Of a stretch of 64,000 nt of DNA, positions 38,455 through 48,988 are shown in pieces. This stretch comes from Fremontodendron californicum (Eukaryota; Streptophyta; Magnoliopsida; Malvales; Malvaceae): assembly GCA_030761205.1 (NCBI GenBank), contig JAULJL010000047.1, positions 2,425,501 through 2,489,500 on the forward strand, in the 5' to 3' direction. Under the pieces are notes generated by a model. That model searched no databases. It was not told the DNA's origin and worked only from the letters and a program-made list of their open reading frames with translations. The position numbers and the translations under genes were made by a program. The first letter of the stretch is position 1. Every line of letters starts with the position of its first letter.

Positions 38455-38790
38455 ACTATTACTGACCAAATTCATCTGTCGGTAACTCAATTGCGGACGA
38501 AATAAATCCGTCGGTATACCTATCACCGACGAAATATTCCGTTATAATATTCTGTCGGTAAAAAAATTTACGACGAAACTATTCCGTCGATGATAAAAGA
38601 ATACCGACGAAAATTTTCGTCGGTACAATTCCGTCGATAAAGTAAAAAAATACCGACGGAATATTCCGTCGGTAAAAGTCCGTCGTTAAAGTTTCTTTAC
38701 TGACAGATTTTTTTTACCGATCGAATTAGTATCACCGACGGAAAATAGACTTTTACCGACGGATTATTCCATCGGTAAAAGTCTGTCCTC
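38455..38790. repeat. CACTA right subterminal repeats
   Basis: Dense TACCGACGGAA / CCGTCGGTA motifs in both orientations lie next to the right CACTA terminus. Confidence 0.88.
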
Positions 38791-38833
38791 TGTAGTGTTA
38801 TATTATATAGACTTTGACACATTGTGTATTTAT

Positions 38834-39064
38834 TAGACCTGACACTTTTTGTATTCGTGTTATGTTTATATATTTTCACGCGTCATAATGGCATTTAAAG
38901 TATTATATATTTATATAAATTTTGATGCGTTAATAATTCGTGTTATATAGATTTTGTCACGTTCGTGTATTAATGTTGTGTTCGTATTTTTTTTCATGTC
39001 GTGTCATGTTTTGTATCGTGTTTTCGTTATTTTTCCCATGTCGTGTCCAAAGTTGTCAGGTCTA
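38834..39064 (+). mobile_element. hAT-like MITE, best-preserved copy
   Basis: A 231-bp element with perfect ends TAGACCTGAC and GTCAGGTCTA and a perfect 8-bp target duplication GTATTTAT (38826-38833 and 39065-39072). It is non-coding. It sits inside the older copy of its own family (28429-39191), so the family moved more than once. Confidence 0.92.
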
Positions 39065-39199
39065 GTATTTATATATGTACTGTTTGTTTTATTTTTTTCG
39101 TGTCATTTCGTGTTTTAGGTCATGATTTAATTATTTTTTTTATCGTATTTGTATTGTATAATCGTGTTGTGTCTCAAATTACGAGATTTAATTGGAAGC

Positions 39200-39479
39200 T
39201 TTTTCACCCTTTCATTTCTTCTCCTCTTGTGGGTGTAAGAAGGTAGAGATATATACTTGGAAATTAGTAGAATGAAGCAATTTTTGCATTGATCTTACCC
39301 CTGCAAACCTCCATGCTATTTTGTCTTGATGATGATCAGGCTTTCTTAGTGTGTTTTTTTTTTTTCAGTTTAATTTCTCAAATTTCTCCAAATCAAATTC
39401 TTTTTTGCAAGTTAACCGAGTTCTTTCCATGGTGCAGTTAGAGGAACTTAAGAATCTGCATTCTTCACCCTGTATCTAG
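39200..39479. other. Short gene-free spacer
   Basis: No gene or repeat is recognised between the nested MITEs and the next inverted-repeat element. Confidence 0.5.
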
Positions 39480-39936
39480 GAAGCATGGACATGGATACGT
39501 CATACGGTACGACATAATACTAACACAACGAATAAGAATTTTAAAAAAATTAAGACATGAATACAACAGGATACGATAATAAAAAATATTTTTTATATAA
39601 TAATATACAATAAAAAATTGAAAATTAACATGCAAATAGCTATTCTATTTTTTAAAATTATTTTTTAATTTAAAGGCTTGAACCTTAAAAAACCCATTAA
39701 AACCAAATTACTCGTTGTTAATTTCATATTTGGAAGAAAAATAAAAATAAAATAAAAAAAGTTCATCACGTATCCGAATGTGTCCAGTCATGTCCGAACG
39801 TGTCCAATCGTATTTTAATCATGTTTTGTCCATATCCGATTTTTTTTTGACGTATTCTTACGTGTCCGACATATATTCTGTCGTGTCGGAATCATGTCAG
39901 ACACTTGATACTCCCTAACACAAATGTCCGTGCTTC
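39480..39936. mobile_element. Inverted-repeat element with GAAGCAYGGACAT ends
   Basis: The ends GAAGCATGGACAT (39480) and ATGTCCGTGCTTC (39936) are inverted repeats with one difference. The interior carries repeated GTGTCC / TATCCGA motifs. No convincing target duplication was seen. It is probably a MITE. Confidence 0.6.
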
Positions 39937-40087
39937 ATAACCCTCCACAGAAGAGACTATTAATGGAGAGGCAGTGAAGGATGAGGTCTGTCTGAGCATA
40001 CTGATCAGAACTCATATTTGTTGATTCCAACTCTTTCTGCTATATTTTGGCTGAGATTTTGGGCAAGGGATGAGGACATTTATTAAA

Positions 40088-41174
40088 GGGTTTAATATTA
40101 AATTAATCCTTGTATTTTATGTATTTTATCCGTTCGATATTTGAATTTTTTTTTTATTACTTTGATACTCGAACTTTCATACCGTCATTCATATTGGCAT
40201 TTTGTCCTACCATCGTTAATTAATGACTGACTAGGCAAAAAAAATCCAATCAGAGCCTGACACGTGACAAAACTGTCACATCATTAGTGCTACGTCATCA
40301 TATAAGAAAAAAAATTCAAAATAATTAAAATTTAAAAAATCAAAATTAAAATTTAAAAATTTAAAAATCTCATTTTTTTTAAAATTATAAAAATAAAAAT
40401 AAAAAACCAAAATTATAAATAAAAATAAATTATAAAAATTGAAAATTATATATATATATATTTAAAAATCTGTAAAAAGAAAATTAAAAAATAAGAAAAA
40501 GAAATATGAAATATGAATTTTTTTAATAAAAATGAAAAAAAAATTTAAAATTTCTATTTTTTTTTTTACTTTCGAATTTTCATATATATTATAAAAATCA
40601 AAAATCAAAATAAATTATAAAATCGAAAACTTTATATATATATATATTTAAAAATCTATAAAAAAAATTAAAAATAAGAAAAGGAAATCTAAATATTTTT
40701 AATAAAAATTAAAAAAAATTTAATTTCTATTTTTTTAATTTCGAATTTTCTTATATATATTTTTAATTTTTAATTTCTATATTTTAAAATTTTAATTCAA
40801 TTTATTTTTAATTTTTAATTTTTTAGATTTATCTTTTGATTTTTATAATTTTATAATTTCTAAATTTAAAAAAAAAATTAAAATTTTGATTTAAAAAAAA
40901 AACCAGTTTTTTTATTTTGGTTTTTATAATTTTTTTGATTTTTTTTTAATTTTTTTCATTCTTGATGGCGTGGCATTAATGATGCGGTAGGTTTGTCACG
41001 TGTCAGGTGTCTATTGATTTTTTTTGCTTAATCAGTCATTAATTAACAGTGTTAGGGAAAATGACCAATGTGATTGACCGTATGAAAGTTCGAGTATCAA
41101 AATGATAAAAAAATTTCTTAAGATACTAAAAAAAAAAAAATCTAAAATACAAGGATTAATTTAGTATTTATCTC
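40088..41174. mobile_element. Mutator-like foldback element (long TIR, 9-bp TSD)
   Basis: A 1,087-bp element with inverted arms of about 215 bp (GGGTTTAATATTAAATTAAT at left; reverse complement of the right end GAGATAAATACTAAATTAAT). Both arms carry CACGTGaCA/TGTCACGTG and the GTATGAAAGTTCGAGTATC block. It is flanked by a perfect 9-bp duplication TTTATTAAA (40079-40087 and 41175-41183). Long arms and a 9-bp duplication fit non-autonomous Mutator-like elements. The centre is A/T runs and there is no coding. Confidence 0.82.
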
Positions 41175-41183
41175 TTTATTAAA

Positions 41184-41991
41184 AAACCTATTCCATAAGC
41201 CCTATTCCATAATCGGATCTACCTCTAGCTAATATTGCTTGGAAAAGCCCTACTCTATCTACCTCTAGCAGTTTATGATGTCGATCATTTTTTAATTGAA
41301 TTATTTTTAGATTCGGATGGTTGATTTTTGTATGATAAATCGAATTGAATCGAGTTTAATTGGGTTGGACAAAATTTTTTTATTCATCAAAATTAATAGG
41401 TCTATCAACAATGGAAGGGAAGAGAAAGAGAAAAAAAATCATTTCATTCATGCCCCATGTAGATTTGATAATTCTATATTCATGTAATTTCATGTGTTAT
41501 AATGATATTTAAAATTATTATATAAATTTTAACACATTAATAATTTATATTATTTTAAATTTTGATACGTTCATACTTTTATAATATATTTATGTTATTT
41601 TTTTTCGTATAATATATATATATTTTTATAACGTATTCAAAATTATCCGGTTTAGCCACAAGGTATCCGGGGTCGGGAGTCAAATTGTGCAATTTGAATG
41701 AGAATACCCATAAACAAACAAATGGATTCCCAGAATCTAAAAAAGAAATCTAAAGCCCTAAAAACAAAATAAACTAATCCTTTTATCTATCAACAGTCAA
41801 ACATCAATAGTCAACATCTTACATCCCAAATTTTCATCCAACGGCCCACATTTCACGACCCCAAAATTAAAAATCCCTAAAAAACCCAAAACTAAAAAAA
41901 AACAAATTATAAACTAAAAAAATTAAAATTAAAAAAATCTGGAAATTTTTTTCCTTTTTCTCTCTCTAAAATCTCAAAAACAGAAAAACCG
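41184..41991 (+). promoter_or_regulatory. Upstream region and leader of the AHL14-type gene
   Basis: This holds a degenerate hAT-like MITE (41460-41654). Towards the gene the base composition changes to C/A-rich text, with TCTCTCTCT just before the coding region, typical of a plant leader. I found no convincing TATA box. CAG at 41981-41983 could be a splice acceptor if a leader intron exists. Confidence 0.4.
41460..41654 (+). mobile_element. hAT-like MITE, degenerate copy upstream of AHL14
   Basis: About 195 bp with ends TAGATTTGAT and ATCCGGTTTA (family TAGACCTGAC). Flanking octamers GCCCCATG and GCCACAAG agree at 6 of 8 positions. It lies about 340 bp upstream of the AHL14-type coding region. 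Confidence 0.7.
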
Positions 41992-44900
41992 ATTGAACCC
42001 AACGAAACCCACCAACACTACTTCAGCACCAACCCATCCACCACCCCGTCACCGACCAATGGGCTTTTTCCACCTAATGAAAGTGGAGGGTCCCACCACA
42101 AGTTGTACTCTCACTCTGTGCCTTCGGCGGCGACGTCCCCCTCGGAGCCTTCCAGGAGGAAGAGAGGGAGGCCTAGGAAGTATGGGACCCCGGAACAGGC
42201 AATGGCCGCTAAGAAAACGGCGTCGTCGAGCTTTAAGGAACGGATAGAACAGCAACAGCAGTTGGCTCTTGGTGGCGGCGGTGGTTCGCTTTTTGGGTCT
42301 TCTAAGAAGTCTCAGTTGGTTGCATTAGGTGGGTGTTTTTGATAAAAGTTTATTACTTTTGGATACCTTTTTTTGTGAATTTGGTGGTTCTTGGAAGTTT
42401 TCTTGCAAATTTATTGAAAATTGAGAGGGTTCTTGGTGCATTATGATGGGAAACCATTGGCTTTGTTTGCTCTATGGGGGTGTTTTTGAAAAACAAAAAG
42501 ATTATACTTTTGGTACCCTTTCTTGTGAAAATTGAGAGGCTTTTGTTGCAAATTTGTTGGAATTGAGACAGTTTTCGGTGCATTGCGTGTGAAAATATTG
42601 CCTTTGGATTTTTTTTTTTTTTATTAAAGATTCTTTATTTTTTGGTACATGTTCGTGAATTTGATGGTTTTTTGTGGTCTTGTTGCAAATTTCTATATTA
42701 ATTTGTCTTAGTTCATTCCTCAGTATTCTTTTTTCTGTTCCTATGCAAAGAGCTTTTATTGTTTTAAGTGCAAAGTCAACTTGCATGGTTGCATTGATTC
42801 GTTTTTAAAGTTCAACTGGTTTGCTTTCAGCTAGAAGATGGTATATCTACATGGTTCTGTATAGCTTTGATTTCATTACTAAAATCCAGGCTAAACACAA
42901 TTGCGCTGTGTGTTGTACATGTTGACTGCTCTAGACTTAGCAGGCTGGCTATAAAAGAAAATATGAATCATACACTCAAATTCTTTAAGTCACATGAATA
43001 ATAGAGAAAAAGAAATTTTCCTTTTCCTTTTGTCTATAGAAAACTGGAGTAGGCCTTTTCTTTTTCTTTTGTTTTTTCAATTTAATTGGTGACCTTGGGT
43101 TAGTTAATTGTTATATCAAATTCATCAATACTTCAAATAAGGGTGTTGGAATAGTCCTCTTCAAGCATAATACAATGTTAAGATAAGGACAGATGGATAC
43201 ATATGTTTAGTTCATCTTCTTATTATTGGTGAGTTCAGAATATCATGTAAATGAATCATCTATCGGTTTCATGTATGAATGCCCTTTTTCCCGTACACGT
43301 TGCATATTTCATGTGGTTATATGCTGTTTGGTTCTCAAGTAGATCCAGTTATCATTTGCTTCTATATGTTTTTGCAGTCTCAGTCAGATACTTAATTCTT
43401 GCACTTGCTTCCCTCTAATTTATGCAGGCAATGCAGGTCAAGGTTTTACTCCACATGTTATCGATGTAGTTGCAGGAGAGGTATGATGCTCATGACTAGT
43501 TGGAAGCTTTTATTAATACTTCAGATATGTCTTGGCATCTGTTATACATATCCGGAGCAACAGATATTCATGCATACCAATTTCCTTGTAAATTTATATA
43601 ATCTGTTAAAATGTTATTCCTCTGCATAGTCCAATAGTTTCAAAAAGCTGTGCTCTCCATTTTGTTAAAGAAAACTTGGCATAGTTTAACTTTTTGTCAC
43701 ATCTTGAAGTAAGGTTTTTAGGCATGGTTCAGTTATATAGAATGTCCTATTTATTATGCCTTATTTGTAGATAATAATATAGTTTAAAATAAGAATAGCA
43801 CTGCTGTAGTAGCAGATGAATTGTTAGTAGAAGAGAAGTTCGAAAATCATCAATGGCAGAAAATGTAAATGATAGTTTTTTTAGTGCATAACTTTGTGTT
43901 TCTGATATAAAATCCTTATAATTTTCAAGGTTATGATGTTTCCGTACAATCAATTTGAGGTCATGATAGCCATTGTGGAAAGTTTCATAAGAATATTTGT
44001 GATATTTCCAGTTGGTTTTCTTTTTCTTTTTGATTTTCCTGTTTGGAGTTGACTGTTGAGAGTGGTTATATGGGATGGAAGTCAAGGCATTTAGCACATG
44101 CAATAGATTGACAGAGTTCTTTTTATGTTCCACCTTTTTGTACTAATTTTCTGAACATTTACCCGTTACAAAAGGATGCATGAATCCTTTTACATTGGTG
44201 TATGGGGAAAATTCTCTATTTCTGAAAAATACTAGCCTTTTGATCTACCATGCCTTCATTAAAATGGAGTTATTAATTGGTTATCTCAAGAAGAAAGTGT
44301 AAAGAAGGGAAAGGAATTCAGTCCTTTCAGCTAGACCTGACAATATTGGACACGACATGATTACACGACATGGAAAAAATAACTAAAACACGCAAAAAAC
44401 ACGACACGACACGAAAAAATAACACGAACACGACACGAATACACGAATGTCTCAAAATCTATACATTACGAATTATTAATGTATCAAAATTTATATAAAT
44501 ATAAAATACCTTAAACACGATTATGACACAACAAAATACATGAACACGATCTCTCTCTCTCTCTCTCTCGGGAATGATTGGACACGAAGCATCTATAGGT
44601 TTCTTCAGTCATCTGTTAAAACACAGAAGAGACAATTTATTGTGGTTTTATTAAGTTCTCAGCTGTTAGTTTTTGGCAAATTGAATTATTCCATATTTAT
44701 TTTCTTGTCCTTTTGCTGATAGTGGGAGGTGGGTGCAGAATCAGTCATCCAGCTTTCTCAAAGAATCCCTTATTTATTTCTGTCCTCTTGGCTATTGTTG
44801 GTGTTCAATGTAGTGCTTTTCTGCTTGATAAACAATGTCATGGGAGTAGTTTTTTTAATGTTAATAATTATGATTTTATTTTACAACAGTCTTGAGTCTT

Positions 44901-46991
44901 GTAGTGTTATGTCAACTGTGGTAGGTCATGATGCAGTATTGTTTCTATATGTAAATCAAGTTGTTTTCTTGCCGCCTTGACGTGATTTTTTATTCCAAAT
45001 AGGACGTGGGCCAAAAGATAATAACGTTCATGCAGCAAAGCAAGCATGAAATATGTATTTTGTCTGCATCTGGTACGATCTCTAATGCATCTCTCTGCCA
45101 GCCAGCAACATCAGGCGGTAACATTGCATATGAGGTAACAACTTCTTTTTCCCCGTTTGTTATAATTATTTGATATCAACAAGATAGCTCCATGTTTATA
45201 TGTTCTGTAATCCTTAAACTGGAACTGCATTTTTAAAGGAATAAAAATATTCGAATAAAAGAATGAATCAAGTTTTGTTAGAAAATCCCACATTACTTCT
45301 AAGAGCTGGGAGAGGATTTAGTATTACCTAAAAAAAAGGTTTAGAAAAATTGTTTTTTCTTGTAAATAAATAATAAAGTTTGCAAGGAAAACAAGGATGG
45401 CTGAGTTTGTTACTTAATACAAAGTAAATAAGGGTTTTAAAGAAAGGTATATAAATTCAATCAGAATCAGAAGCTTATTTATGTGCTTGCTTAGGACACT
45501 AGTTCAGTAATGTTGGGTTGCTCATAACATAATAATTCTCCCAATCGGGGAAAAGACAAATTTGCGAAGTGGTTAGATTCTGTTGTCTAGCTGATTGTAA
45601 GCATGTTTACAATTTCAAATGTGGGACATAACTTAGCTATGCCATGACCATTTAATTATGAAAAACAGAGAGGCAGCTATCCATACTATGTTACTCTTAG
45701 TATTAGGTAAATATTTCCAGGTATGAGATATGAAAACAACTTATTATGATGCCATTGCCATGCTTATATGCCTAAAAGGCTCCTATCCTACCCTTGCCTT
45801 GATATCAGCTTCCTTTCCCACATTGTTAATGTTTTCATCTCTGAGAGAACTTGATGAAACTTACAAACTTATTTGCCTAGAATATGCTTGTTAGTAATGT
45901 CAAAATATGATTTATTTCCTGGGTGATATGATATCAGGGCCGGTTTGAGATCATTTCACTCTCTGGATCTTATGTTCGGACTGAAATTGGAGGGCGGACT
46001 GGTAGGCTCCGTGTATGTCTATCAAGTGCAGATGGTCAGATTATTGGAGGAGGAGTTGGTGGACCTCTAAGGGCTGCCGGCCCGGTTAAGGTATTAGTAT
46101 TATTATTACTTGATTGATTTAAGGAAAGGGGGACTGGAACCTAGTTCTTTGAGCAGGGATACTTGTTTCTACCATTGAGCCAATGCTCAGGTACACTATT
46201 ATTTAAAGAATATACAATTAATATAAAGAAAACTCTGGTTAATATGTTATCATTTTTGTTGGCATGCGAGCAAACAAGAGAGTTAGCAGATTCTTTTCTT
46301 TAAGAAGGTTTAATTGTCAGTTATTTTATGTCGAAGTCACAACAGTTTATTGCATCTACAGGTTATTGTCGGTACATTTATGACCGACAACGAGAAGGAT
46401 ATTAGTGCTGGTGCAAAAGGTGATGTCTCTGGCAGCAAGTTGCCATCCCCGGTTGGTGGGACTTCAGTATCTAATGTTGGCTTTCGCTCAGCTTTTGAAA
46501 CTTCAGGAAGAAATCCAATTGGGGGAAATGATGATCATCAAAGTTTCGTAGGAAGTCATTTCATGATGCAATCACGGGGCATGCATGTGGCACCTCGGTC
46601 CGCAGATTGGAGGACTGGTCTAGATGATAGAACTTGTTTCGAGTTGGCAGGTTAGAGTCTTGCATATGCATATATGCATGCGTGCTCAAACAGCAAGAAA
46701 TACTGAAATGTTGCTCCGACTCTTTATTTTTCTTGAAGTACCCGTGTCCGACACCCATATCCGACGCATATCCGGACATTGGTATGGGGACATGATCCTC
46801 CAAGGACCCTCCAAATACATGAAAATCTTGGAAAAAATCGAACATACCCGTGTTGGACACATACCCGTGTCCAACACTCACATCCGAGTTCGAGTAACAT
46901 AGACTGAAACTAAATGTATATTGCAGGAAAAACAGGTCATGGAGCTCATCAATCTCCAGAAAACGGGGACTATGATCGGATCGTAGATTAG
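41992..46991 (+). CDS. AHL14: AT-hook/PPC nuclear protein, AHL14 type
   Basis: AHL proteins bind AT-rich DNA in the nucleus and form PPC-domain multimers that act in chromatin and transcription. Exons 41992-42328, 43428-43480, 45003-45134, 45938-46090, 46362-46650 and 46927-46991 join in frame through GT-AG introns to about 342 codons. Residues 54-64 hold the AT-hook (RRKRGRPRKYG, core RGRP at 58-61). The PPC domain runs from FTPHVIDVVAGEDV (119-132) through GRFEIISLSGSY (175-186) to GPVKVIVGTF. The C-terminal end is SPENGDY...D. The N-terminus IEPNETHQHYF and PSPTNGLFPP match the family's usual MEPNE start, but the first codon is ATT. No in-frame ATG exists between the upstream stop (41893) and 42202, which lies after the AT-hook. 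Intron 2 holds an hAT-like MITE and intron 5 a Mutator-like MITE. Confidence 0.88.
44332..44550 (-). mobile_element. hAT-like MITE in AHL14 intron 2
   Basis: Begins TAGACCTGACAATATTGGAC and is the inverted counterpart of the 15534-15759 copy. Its far end is replaced by a (CT)n run (44551-44569), so the second terminus and the target duplication are lost. Confidence 0.75.
44551..44569. repeat. (CT)n microsatellite
   Basis: A CT dinucleotide run at the broken end of the MITE in intron 2. Confidence 0.95.
46709..46902. mobile_element. Mutator-like MITE in AHL14 intron 5
   Basis: 194 bp with ends TGTTGCTCCGACTC and GAGTTCGAGTAACATAG (inverted repeat like CTATGTTACTCGGACTC). It is flanked by ACTGAAA on both sides (46702-46708, 46903-46909), at least 7 bp of target duplication. 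It fills most of the 276-bp intron. Sister copies lie at 47305 and 53531. Confidence 0.8.
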
Positions 46992-47304
46992 ATATTTGAA
47001 TCACAAAATTTTTACAAAGAGCAAATAGATGTACAACTCCTTGGCCCTTGCACCTTACACCTTTCCCAGAGTGTAATATGATATACCTGTACAGGTCGGC
47101 CCGTTACTCTTTTGTTAGTTGATATTGATTACTGATTAGATCATGCACCATGTCCATAAACTAAGGAGATGACCTTCGAAAATCCTAGTCCTTTTCTTAA
47201 TTGTTGAAATGCTTTCTAGCTATTATTGCTGGTAATTTTCTTACTTTTGAGTTACATAAATCCTCACCGGGTGGGGGAAGCTAATCATACACAACTTGAG
47301 TGAT
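46992..47304. other. AHL14 3' flank
   Basis: Contains the probable 3' untranslated region. TGTAATATGATATACC near 47073 is a plausible poly(A)-signal area, but no exact site can be fixed. Confidence 0.4.
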
Positions 47305-47470
47305 CTATGTTGCTTTGAGTTTGACTCTTCATTTTTCTTAAAGTATCCGTGTCCCGACGCATATTCGGATATGGATATGGGGATATGACCATCCAAATAT
47401 GTGAAAAAACTTAGAAAATTGAACATACTCGTGTTAGATTCTAACACTCACATTTGAATTCGAGTAACAT
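47305..47470. mobile_element. Mutator-like MITE downstream of AHL14
   Basis: 166 bp beginning CTATGTTGC and ending CGAGTAACAT, colinear with 46709-46902 and 53531-53703. The flanks AGTGAT and AGTGAC give only a partial target duplication. It is the most divergent of the three copies. Confidence 0.68.
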
Positions 47471-48107
47471 AGTGACTGATAACACATGACAGTTGTATAT
47501 TTAGTCTGAAATTACTGACTGTTCAAAGCATTTTAATTAAGTTGTGGTTCCCAGGCCTGGGAGATAAAAAAAAAGATATTTTAGATGTGAGAATTGGTAT
47601 ATTTGGCATCTTTAATGCACACAAGTCAATTGATGTTGAATGAATGATTATAATTCCATCTTTTTCTTCTTTCTTACTCATTATGGGTTAGATAATGGGC
47701 TCTTGTCTTGTCTAACCATTTTGATTTTTCTCCTCACAGTAAGCATTTAGTGCATGTGAATACAATAATTGTGCTTTGACAGGTTCTTGTGAAATGGGGA
47801 AGAGAGAGGATTTTTTTTTTCTTTGATATAAAGGAGGTCGGGATAGAAGAAGGGATCGCAGATGTTAGGATTCGTATTTCAAGTTTGCTGGGATGAATGA
47901 ATTGGGTTAAATCTAGGTTAAAAAACATGAATCAATTGGGTTAAATCCGGGTTAAAAAAAGAGAAGAAGATTGTTTCAAAGTTAACAAACAAATCTTAAA
48001 AGTTGACTTAAGAATGTAACTGCAGAATTGGGATTAAACAATTGTCTTCAATTATTCACTGTTTTGATAAAAGGTCAAACAGTTTGGACTGAACTCTGCC
48101 TTTCATC

Positions 48108-48110
<3 letters not shown>

Positions 48111-48176
<66 letters not shown>
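48111..48176. repeat. (TA)n microsatellite, 66 bp
   Basis: The longest uninterrupted dinucleotide run in the window. Confidence 0.97.
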
Positions 48177-48178
<2 letters not shown>

Positions 48179-48973
48179 TCTAGAAGCTTTGATTTACTAG
48201 TCTAAGGGTTAGTTTAGTTGAAAAAAGTTTGGATTAAAAAAATTTTGGTTTAAAAAAAGTATGGTGAAAATTTGTAGTTTAAAAATTTATAAGTGTTTGG
48301 CATTAATATGAAAAAGTGTTGTGAGGAATTAAAATATATAAAAAAAATATGTTTAAAATAATAAAAATGTAGAGATGTGAGAATAAAAAAATTATTTTAT
48401 TCAAAAATTAATTTTTAAAACTCAAAAATTATATATTTTTAATTTTTTATTTGACTTTTTAAATCATACTTTGATGGTTTGCTTAGCCATTGTTAACTGC
48501 ATATTGCAACAAGGCTGCTAATCAAGGAAGCCCAGGTTAGGAGGGTTGCTCCTCAACTTAATTTTGAGTCGAGTTTGGAATAAATTTTTAATAATTTAAG
48601 TCGATTTGATTTTAAATTAATATTTAAATAATAAAAAATAATTTTATTTAAATTTAATTATAAAATATAAAAATAAATTTTTAAATTTTAATATATTTTA
48701 AATAATAAAATAGGTTTTTGAATTTGGTTTGACCTATCTCGGGTCTAAACAAAAAAAAAAAAATTTATTCAAATTCAAATCTAACTTGATTTGATGCATA
48801 AACATTTTTAATCTTCATTACTAGTATTCCTTTGAATAAAAAATAAAAATATAATAAACTGTTACAGATATTTTTATATCTAAAAGAAAAATACATCTAA
48901 AGGTTTGGATTATATTCCACAAAATTATATTTTATATTATCCAAAAATCTAAACTCTAAAACCACATCAACAT

Positions 48974-48988
48974 CACGTGCGCCACGTG
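48974..48988. promoter_or_regulatory. Pair of G-boxes
   Basis: CACGTG at 48974-48979 and again at 48983-48988. G-boxes are bound by plant bZIP and bHLH factors. The pair is about 2.5 kb upstream of the EIN4 start, so a role there is only a possibility. Confidence 0.35.

Larger units (their letters stand above)
28536..38797 (+). mobile_element. CACTA (En/Spm) DNA transposon, 10.26 kb, decayed
   Basis: The ends are CACTACAAGAGGAC (28536) and, in reverse complement, CACTACAGAGGAC (ending 38797). Target duplication is TTA at 28533-28535 and 38798-38800. Subterminal regions are packed with TACCGACGGAA / CCGTCGGTAA repeats in both orientations, the usual transposase-binding architecture of the superfamily. 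Inside are a TNP1-like pseudogene (31189-32492), a TNP2 carboxyl-terminal fragment (32493-33277 and 35685-35977) split by a solo LTR, and a second TNP1-like pseudogene (36094-38310). The TNP2 catalytic DDE part was not seen, so the element could only move with outside help. It interrupts an older MITE. Confidence 0.93.
28429..39191 (+). mobile_element. Old hAT-like MITE split by two later insertions
   Basis: The left piece 28429-28535 begins ATGACTTGACAA (family TAGACCTGACAA). Its continuation is found after the CACTA element (38801-38833) and after a younger MITE (39073-39191, ending ...GAGATTTAA). Flanks are TTGGAAGT (28421-28428) and TTGGAAGC (39192-39199), a 7-of-8 target duplication held 10.7 kb apart. 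Removing both inserts restores a MITE of about 260 bp colinear with 15534-15759. This ranks the insertions in time. Confidence 0.82.

Noticed and set aside
41993..42247. Alternative frame over the first AHL14 exon
   Set aside because: It starts with TTG, has no AT-hook and is out of frame with all later exons.
43747..44133. 128-codon minus-strand frame
   Set aside because: Falls inside AHL14 intron 2 with no domain or conserved motif.
46561..47004. 147-codon minus-strand frame
   Set aside because: Antisense to AHL14 exons 5-6 and the MITE in intron 5.
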